Shown here: one piece after another, positions 57,163-64,000 of the stretch
Position numbering within the stretch: position 1 is the first letter of the stretch
How the letters are laid out: each line of letters starts with the position of its first letter
From: Nissolia schottii
Lineage: Eukaryota; Streptophyta; Magnoliopsida; Fabales; Fabaceae
Assembly (NCBI GenBank): GCA_003254905.1
Contig: QANU01098389.1
Span: 54,604 to 118,603 of the forward strand
DNA length: 64,000 bases
Reading direction: 5' to 3'
The notes under the pieces: generated by a model
What the model was told of the DNA's origin: nothing
Databases searched by the model: none
What the model saw: only the letters and a program-made list of their open reading frames with translations
Made by a program: the position numbers and the translations under genes

Positions 57163-57640
57163 GGTCTTAACCATCAACTAAACGTAGCGCGGAAAAATTC
57201 ACACTAAACTATGGTCTTAATCATTGAATATAAAACGTACCGCGGAAATAATTCGCGCTTAACTCTGGTCTTAACCATTGAATATAAAACGTACCGCGGA
57301 AACAATTCGTGCTCAATGGTCTTAACCATTGAATATAAAACATACCGCGAAAACAATTCGCGCTACACTCTGCTCTTAACCATTGAATATAAAATGTACC
57401 GCCGAAATAATTCGCGCTCAACTCTGGTCTTAACCATTGAATATAAGACGTACTGCGGAAAGAATTCGCGCTCAACTCTAGTCTTAACCATTGAATATAA
57501 AACGTACCGCGGAAAACTTCGTACTATACTCTGGTCTTAACCATTGAATGAAAACATACCGCGGAAACAAATTCACACTCGACCATGGTCTTAACCATTG
57601 AGCAAATTCGCTCTCAACCATGGTCCTAACCATTGAATAC
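57163..57640 (-). repeat. 54-bp tandem repeat array, right arm
   Basis: About ten copies of GGTCTTAACCATTGAATATA followed by AAACGTACCGCGGAAACAAT-like text, with starts near 57163, 57213, 57267, 57318, 57372, 57426, 57480, 57533, 57587 and 57622. The spacing is 50-54 bp (last one 35). Each full unit includes an ACCGCGGAA core. The long plus-strand frame 57211-57540 is a by-product of the 54-bp (multiple of three) period. Confidence 0.9.
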
Positions 57641-57766
57641 GAGCTCACCACAAAACAGCCACATGTCCAAAGTACAAAAACAAAAAAGGATCACGCTCCG
57701 TTGCATTCATCAAGTATTCATTACAAATCCAAAAAGAAAAAAACAAAGCAAAATACAAATACAAAA

Positions 57767-59660
57767 TCACTCCGGCGAAGCCTCCCACTCCCTAATCACC
57801 CCGCCTTAGCATCATAAAACTTGTCTGTCGACACAACACTCCAATCAATGGTCGGCGCGATATGCTTAACTTGCCCCATCACGGTCTCGAAAGTAGCACC
57901 AACCATGTCATCAGAGAGCTGTAACAAGTCATCCACCTCCCCTCGCAACGCCTCGCACTGCGCCTCAGAGTCAGCAAAAGCCTTTCTCGTACCTTTTGTG
58001 GCTCAGCTTAGCTTTTACCTCCTCTAACTGACTTACCATCCTGCTCAGCTCGACCCTTGCCTCCTGCTCAGCCTTCGCATTCCGCTCAACCTCCGCCCAC
58101 AAACCTACCAGCAGACGCATCTTCTCCGCGATCTGTGCCACGTTCTCATCCGCGGCGATCTGGCAAGCTCTACCCCTTTCCTCAGAGACCGCCAGCTGTG
58201 CCCGCAGCTTCTTAACTTCATCCTTCGCGGAGGTCAACTCCCCGCGCATACTCTCCATCTCTTTAGAGCTAGCCATCCGCTCAGAAGCATGAGCCAGTAA
58301 CCCAGCAGCCTCCCCGAAGGGACTGAAGGTCCTCGCCATCGCGACATTGGTAGAGACCCCCTCCAAATGACGGCGGGCCTCACCATGAAGAAAACTCCGC
58401 CTGAAAATACGCGGAAAGTTGACATCCTCTAGATAAGCCCGTGCAAGAGCGCTAGCAGCACGATCATCCTGCTCCTGAGACTCAGCACTCCTCGGCCGCT
58501 TACGCGGAATAGAATGCGGCAACTACTCGGCAACATTACGTGGCACTGACTGAACAGAAGGAGACGGCGCGGTGCCCCCACAGTAGACTGAGCTGGCGAA
58601 GGAACTGGAGACGGGACCGGCGATGGCGACCGCTGGACACGTTCCGCGACAGCCCTCTGCTCTGCCGCTTTTTGGTTGGCAGCAACAGCCTTCGCCTTCC
58701 TCAGACTTTCTATCTTGTCCATGGCGGCAGACGACTCGCGCAGCTTCAAATCTGCACAAAAACAAGATTCAAAAAAATAATAAGAATTCAAAAACGACAA
58801 AGAGAACGATATAAAAGCATAACCAGCAAAGCATTCTACCTAGGTAAGACTTGACAGGATCGTCCAATCCCTCCACAAGCAACCGTACATTCAAGGGACC
58901 CCGGCAGACAGGGCCAAGAAAAACTCCCGCTGCACCAGCTCCTCCGCGGACATAGTTCGGGGACGGTGGGGAGCAATGCCCATATTCCAATAACAAGAGA
59001 TCCCCACCACCGTGTCTCGATCCCCTCCCAAAATGCAGTCCTCCCCGAGGCAGAAAAGACCTTGAAGTACTTCCACTTGAACTCCTGGTAGGACTCCTTC
59101 CACCGCGTAAACACTTTTGTCCCAGCATACCGTTTGAACGTATGCCAGCTCCGGTACCGACATCGAGTCCCCGGAATCGCCATCCCCTTGGGGTTTATCA
59201 AGGAGTATATACTGAGGAAGGTCTTGGCGTACGGCTCAAGATCGAACATGCCGCACACCATCTGGTATCCGCGGAGGAAGGCCCATCCATTCGGATGGAG
59301 TTGAGTGGGACTAAAATGACACAACTCTATCACCTCCCGCTCAAAGGGGGTAAACGGCAACCTAACCCCCAACCGCGTAAACAACACCTCATACATCCAC
59401 AAAAAGTGCGGGGTATCGGTGTGCCTAGCCATGCAAACCCTCTCGTCCTCGGAGGCAGCACCCACGACATATTCGTGGTCCTCCAGCCCCTCGTCCGTCA
59501 ACACCAGCGCCTCCTGCAGGCGCTCAACGGAGTCAGGGCCAAACACCAAAGGAATAGCAAAGGCCTCTGGGTCAATCCAACTATATGACATCTTCTCGTG
59601 AGCATCTCTCAATGGACGCACTCTCCTCTCCCCTTGTTGATCCCTTTTCCTCCCCATCAT
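57767..59660 (-). pseudogene. Retroelement extra ORF, Transposase_28-like plus coiled coil (right copy)
   Basis: Same gene as 47646-49558, inverted. Exon 1 (59660-58840) starts MMGRKRDQQGERRVRPL and is intact across the site where the left copy lost a base. It contains SYSWIDPEAFAIPL, GVRLPFTPFEREVIEL and HPNGWAFLRGYQ. The intron is 58839-58752 (88 bp, GT-AG). Exon 2 starts with LKLRESSAAMDKIESLRKAK and then loses frame near 58570. It has a TAG where the left copy has CAG (about 58524), and lacks about 13 bases near 57990, which ends the coiled coil early. Both copies are dead, but by different lesions, so they decayed independently after duplication. A TAG/CAG comparison makes an ancestral frame of about 600 residues likely. 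Confidence 0.75.
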
Positions 59661-60462
59661 CAATGTACAGAAGACTGAAACAAAAAAAAAAAACACAGAG
59701 AACAAACCCCCATGAACAACTCGCCAGCATAAACCAAATCCCTATAGCGACAACCCAACAACAACAACCCGCAGGGGAGCAACCCAACTCTAACAAAAAC
59801 AAGCGACAAATTCGACCTACAGAAACTAAGGAGAACAACCCAGTGGCGACAGCAAAAACAAAAACACATGCGAAATACAAACCAGAAGCAGAGAGAGACA
59901 AGAAGCACTTACAGAGTTGAAGAAGAAGAGGAAGGAAAGATGCTCCTCCGCACGACAAAGAAGGGAAAAAGCTCCCGAGCTTCAGAAGAAAAATCGCCTT
60001 AGAATAAGCAGAGACAGAGCTCAAAGGAATTAGAACAGCCGAAGAAATGAGAACAAGGTAGAAGAGAGGTTTATAAAACAGTCTCCGAAACACTTGGAAT
60101 ACCCCCACAAAACGAAACGGTTTTGCAAAGGCAAAATTCAAAAAGCAGAACTGTACCGGGGCATTAATGGGGCGCGAAAATCGAAGTGTTTTCCCTCCAA
60201 AGCCATCATTACATCCCCACCTCGAGTACCCATCGACCGCATCCTTGCCACGTGTCCGCAATCAACGACGTCTAAATCTCCCGCGATGTGAGACGCGTCC
60301 CATCAAGGATCCCCGAACGTCACGTCTTCAAGAAACAAGCCACGTCACGACGCGATTCGCTACGATCCACTCCATCCGTGGCCCAAACAACACAGCGTGC
60401 GCGGAAACCATAACAGATTTTGAGGCTTTGAACTTGGACCCCATCATTCCACTCCGCGCTCC

Positions 60463-60478
60463 GAGATGGAGGGGGCTC
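60463..60478 (+). promoter_or_regulatory. Polypurine tract of the plus-strand element
   Basis: GAGATGGAGGGGGCTCC lies immediately before TGTTATGG, the LTR start. Its partner in the inverted arm is GCTGGGGGGCTCC before TGTTACGG. This is the usual priming site for plus-strand DNA synthesis. Confidence 0.7.
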
Positions 60479-61007
60479 CTGTTATGGACTGGGCCATAAA
60501 GGCCCATCCTAGCGACCCACTCACCCAGGCCCTTATCCACGGACCCGGCCCAACCACTCAGGACAAGCCATCCCGAGAACCTCGCGCCCCTAACCGCCCA
60601 GGATAAGCTATCCCGAGGACCGCCCAGGATAAGCTATCCCGAGGACCTCGCGCTCCCAACCGTTCAAGGTAAGTTATCCCCGAGGTCCCGGTTATCTTAT
60701 CTATCCAAAATAAGCCACCCCGGGATCCGCGGGCAGCGCGCATAACACGGGGTCGAGATATCCCCTGCACAATACGCGGAACCTCCTCAACCGCCTCGGT
60801 TATATAACAAGCCGCACCCCAAGTATGAAGCTTATCCAATAGTCATTCACTATACTCCTTGCACCCTTGCTTACTTGAGCGTTGGAGTGATTGCAGGTAC
60901 CCACCGCAACCGCAAGTCCAAAGATCGATCGTGCAAGAACCAGAATCTTCATCCCTTCCCAGAGCCTCAGGAACCAGAGCTTGTACCGAGGTGCATACTT
61001 CAGAACA
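60479..61007 (+). repeat. 3' LTR of the plus-strand element
   Basis: Starts TGTTATGGACTGGGCC and ends CTTCAGAACA (TG...CA, 529 bp). The U3 part has repeated CAGGATAAGCTATCCCGAGG units (near 60566-60680). TATATAA at 60801-60807 is the probable promoter. The 158 bases after about 60850 match the inverse of the other LTR with about eight differences by eye. No copy of this LTR is seen left of gag, so the element lacks its 5' LTR. Confidence 0.8.
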
Positions 61008-61043
61008 GTGGGGATGCCAAAAAGTCCCCACAGACGGCGCCAA
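61008..61043 (-). other. LTR-LTR junction with primer binding site
   Basis: Read on the minus strand from 61043: TTGGCGCCGTCTGTGGGGAC, the type of sequence that follows the 5' LTR in many plant gypsy elements (primer binding site and leader start). It continues into a T run and GGCATCCCCAC, where the plus-strand LTR begins in inverse. GTGGGGA and TCCCCAC form a 7-bp stem around a 10-base loop. The 36 bases are all that separates two opposed LTRs. Confidence 0.7.
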
Positions 61044-61731
61044 TGTTCCGAAGTATGCACCTCGGTACAAGCTCTGGATCCTGAAGCTCTGGGAAGGGAT
61101 GAAGATTCTGGCTCTGGCACGATCAATCTTTGGACTCGCGGTTGCGGTGGATACCTGCAATCACTCCAACGCTCAAGTAAGCAAGGGTGCAAGGAGTATA
61201 GTGAATGATTATTGGTTGATCTTCATACTTGGCTGTGTGCTGTTATATAACTGAGGGGGTTAAGGTTGCTCCGCGTATCGTGGTGGTGGGAGGATATCTC
61301 GACCACGCGCAAGGTGGGCTGCCCCGGTGGTGCCGGGTTGGCTATCTTTGAGTAGATAAGATGAGTGGGATCTCAAGGTCGCTTATCCGGGCAGATTCGT
61401 GGCCGGGGATCTCGGAGTGGCTTATCCGAGCTGATTCGTGGCCGGGGATCTCAGGGTGCCTTATCCTGAGTAGTTACACGGACGGGAATCGCGGACCAGC
61501 TTATCCCGAGCGGTTATGTGTACGGGAATCGCGGGGTGGTCAAACCCAAATGGGCAATACGGGTCCGCGGATTTGGGCGAGCCTGGGTGGCCGAGTCGCA
61601 AGGATAGGCCTTTATGGCCCAGTCCGTAACAGGAGCTGTCAAACTCGAATGGGCGATATGGGTCTGCGGATTTGGGCCTGGGTGGCCGGGTCGCAAGGAT
61701 GGGCCTAGCCTTTATGGCCCAGTCCGTAACA
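61044..61731 (-). repeat. 5' LTR of the minus-strand element
   Basis: On the minus strand it runs from TGTTACGGACTGGGCC (61731) to CTTCGGAACA (61044), 688 bp. The minus-strand TATA is about 61243-61249 (TTATATAAC). The outermost 100 bases are duplicated in tandem: GGCCCAGTCCGTAACA ends at both 61631 and 61731 on the plus strand. This partly explains why it is longer than its opposite. The CAGCTCC next to the inner copy looks like the end of a polypurine tract, so the duplication may come from an LTR/PPT-containing recombination. Confidence 0.75.
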
Positions 61732-64000
61732 ATTGTCCAAAATAATTGTTGAGTGACATTACCTAATAAAATATAATAAATGAAAGTAGATGTACATCAA
61801 GGGACGACCAACCTACAAAATTATACTAGGAGACAAACTCAAATAAACGAAAGTAGCTTAGATGTCACTGACACCGAACTAACAAGTGTACCAGAAAAAA
61901 TAAAACAAACATGAACTATTGTTAACAAATTTATATAAAACAATGACCATTAGATGGAAAAAAAAATAAAGCGCACAAAAATAGCTAGGTAACATTTTCA
62001 GTATTCATTTAAAAGAACTAAACTTTCAATGTGTACTCATTGTCTCTATTATAAGCTACGTTTTAAACTATTGAATACAGTGTTAATTTGATCTAATGAC
62101 TACCAAACAAGTAGTATTGTTAAGGTTAAAAAAATTAAGAGTAAAACATTTGTGTGCCAACAACTTATCAGGTTAAAGTTATTTTCAAATTATAAAAATA
62201 TAAAATTAAAAACCTTCTACAATTACCATTAAGGACATGTGTTTTTTCTCTCTCCTTTCTATCTCTCTCCTTCGTCTCTCACCTCTGCTACCACCTTTGC
62301 CGGCCACTCCTGTGCTGCCCAACTACCGAGAGCAACAATAGCAACATGGGGTTGTTGCATTAGTTCCATGCTTTTTTTGGATCTGTTGTTACTTTCTCCA
62401 TCTCTTCTCATCTCATTTTCACCATTTTTCCCCTTTCAAATCTTTTTGATTTATTTATTTATTTATTTAAATTGGTTCTCTTGAGGTGGTTGTTGGTGCA
62501 GAGGTTGAGGACACTAAGGTTGTTCGCCACCGATACTCTGGTTGTTTTCTTTGTTGATGCTCCGTTCGTCTTCTATGTCAAGCACCCAAAAAATTCAATT
62601 CTCATTTTTTTTGTTATACTTTTCTCATGATTTTTTTTTTCTTCTCCTGAATCAAAAGCAAGCACAAGATGCCGAGCTCGCAGGATATTAGATAACAACC
62701 ATCCACGTGAGCTGGATGCAGGTTGATTGAATTTGTTATGGTGGTTAGTTTGTTAGGGCAGTTAAGTTAGTTAATTGGTGAAGTTATTGATGACTTGCAG
62801 CCCAAGCTATTGCTGCTGCTGTGTATATATAGATGCTGATGCCCATACAGAATACATACAATTTTTCTCTCAACACATTTCTTTCCTCCTTCTCAATCTC
62901 TCTCATTTTGTTCATCTATCACAGGATTTGAGAATTTTAGGGATTTATGATTTTAGGAAAAGAAAAGTTAAAAGACGATAGAATTAGATCTGAAATAAAA
63001 ATAGGATTTGATGTACATCAAGTGTTTGACAAATTGTGTCAATGTTCTGTGACGGAGTGAGGAATTTGTTGAAAATGGAAGTGCATGTGTGATGGAGTAG
63101 ATTATTTGATGCAAATCATGTGATATCAAGAGCAAATCTTATGGAGCAATTTTATGGGCTTTTTTTTATTAATTAAAAAAATCATTTTTATTCTGGTTCC
63201 CTTTGTTAATGATTCTATCAGGATATAAATACAAGAAAGTGAATTTTTATTAACTCGTCTCTCAGTTAGTTCATAACAAGGAAGGAAGGATTTGTTGATG
63301 CAAGTGTAAGTGTGTTAAATCAGGAAATAAAAGAAATATAAAAGTGGAGCGGTAAAGAATGGAAATTTGATTTGAAAATAAGGATAAAATGGATATTTTA
63401 TAAGGTGATTTCTTAATTACCCTGTAGATAAATACTCTATGGTATCTATTTATTTATTTTAAATAATTTTTACAATTAAATTTATCAATTTTTGTTATTA
63501 AGTTATGTTTTATATAATTATAATAATTTTTTATTAGTCAAATCATTAAAAGATCTAACTTATAAGAGATTTAGAGATTTGTGGACCACTTCTAGATAAA
63601 TATTATATTAAAAATATTGATTTATCATATTAGATCATATAATTCATTAATATATCATATTAAATAATAAAATGATAACAAAAATTAATACATATAGTTA
63701 TAAAAATTATAAAAAATAAATAAATTTAATATCATAAAGTATTTATCTTATGATCTTATAATTACAAAATAAAAATATTAAAAGATAAAATTTATTAGAA
63801 CAAATATACTATAATGCTCGTTAAAAGAAATTTTACGGCTATTTATCCGTTTCTTATGCATTACATTCTTCAAAAAGTCACTATTTCATGTGATATTTAG
63901 TAGCCCAACAAAAAATGCATGGCAAAGTTGAGATCATAAATAAGCCATAACCACGAAGCAACATTCATCACAACACACACACACACACACACACAAAAAA
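61732..64000. other. AT-rich flank, no gene; CA microsatellite at the end
   Basis: No supported gene. A promoter-like stretch with GTATATATAG near 62824-62833 lies in text (62740-62930, with TGTTAGGGCAGTTAAGTTAG) that resembles a copia-type LTR, but borders are not clear. The frame at 62239-62484 is low-complexity. A CA dinucleotide run fills about 63976-63994, at the window edge. Confidence 0.45.

Larger units (their letters stand above)
46746..61731. mobile_element. Composite Tat-type Ty3/gypsy retrotransposon with inverted arms
   Basis: GC-richer than the flanks throughout. The order, left to right, is: truncated LTR (minus strand); extra ORF (plus strand); 54-bp repeats; 211-bp satellite; two-exon gene-like unit; short repeats; gag-protease-RNase H-integrase (plus strand); 54-bp repeats; extra ORF (minus strand); LTR (plus strand); 36-bp junction with primer binding site; LTR (minus strand). 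The left arm (46746-49930) and right arm (57163-60545) are inverted copies. An extra ORF in antisense between pol and the 3' LTR, and a second archaeal-type RNase H, are features of the Tat lineage. The simplest reading is a plus-strand element inserted just behind the primer binding site of a minus-strand relative, followed by loss of the minus-strand gag-pol and of the inner 5' LTR. A palindromic cDNA insertion is the alternative. Confidence 0.75.

Noticed and set aside
57211-57540. 109-codon frame with tandem peptide repeats as a repeat protein
   Set aside because: Explained by the 54-bp period (18 codons) of a noncoding tandem array that is present in inverse at the left arm.
62740-62930. 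Copia-type LTR
   Set aside because: TATA-like box and LTR-like texture only; no borders, primer binding site, polypurine tract or coding sequence.
1-64000. tRNA or rRNA genes
   Set aside because: No cloverleaf-compatible A box and B box pair was found apart from SINE-type matches, and no rRNA text was recognised. A covariance-model scan could not be run.

Overview
The window is nuclear DNA of a flowering plant, most likely a eudicot. It is AT-rich, has genes with short GT-AG introns, and carries plant-type transposable elements at high density. Both intact genes are closest to families known from Arabidopsis. A legume source is plausible but is not proven by anything here.

Only two complete protein-coding genes are supported. 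The first is an 11-exon gene at 20181-25322 (+) for an SMP-plus-C2 lipid-binding protein of the CLB1/SYT7 (NTMC2T4) type. The second is a single-exon gene at 42051-44171 (+) for a receptor-like Ser/Thr kinase of the At4g25390/At2g45590 type, with a very long insert in its activation segment. An assembly gap (44300-44574) lies in the 3' flank of the kinase gene. Two further exons, at 4313-4393 and 4505-4549, are a fragment of an EER5/THP1-like (TREX-2 complex) gene.

Region by region: 1-20 kb is AT-rich intergenic DNA with a SINE, a hAT deletion derivative, a CACTA-like end, a Mutator-like transposase fragment, a Harbinger MITE, a foldback MITE, a 312-bp tandem duplication, an LTR-like piece and a LINE RNase H remnant. 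20-25.5 kb is CLB1. 25.5-42 kb holds two long foldback elements, a LINE 3' end, a copia-like trace and a 3.9-kb hAT element (33971-37892) with a broken transposase. 42-44.3 kb is the kinase gene. 46.7-61.7 kb is one composite Ty3/gypsy Tat-type LTR retrotransposon structure. The last 2 kb is AT-rich with no gene.

The composite retroelement is the most unusual part. A plus-strand gag-protease-RNase H-integrase block (53.4-57.1 kb, RT palm missing) is followed by an antisense extra ORF, a polypurine tract and a 3' LTR. That LTR runs head-on, through a 36-bp junction, into the 5' LTR and primer binding site of a minus-strand relative. The matching minus-strand 3' end (extra ORF, 54-bp repeats, PPT, truncated LTR) is 14 kb to the left, so the two arms are inverted copies. 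Between them lie a 211-bp satellite array and an unrecognised two-exon gene-like unit with 10-residue repeats (51.8-52.8 kb). The two host genes show no functional link. A diverged copy of CLB1 intron 1 lies 25 kb away, downstream of the kinase gene.
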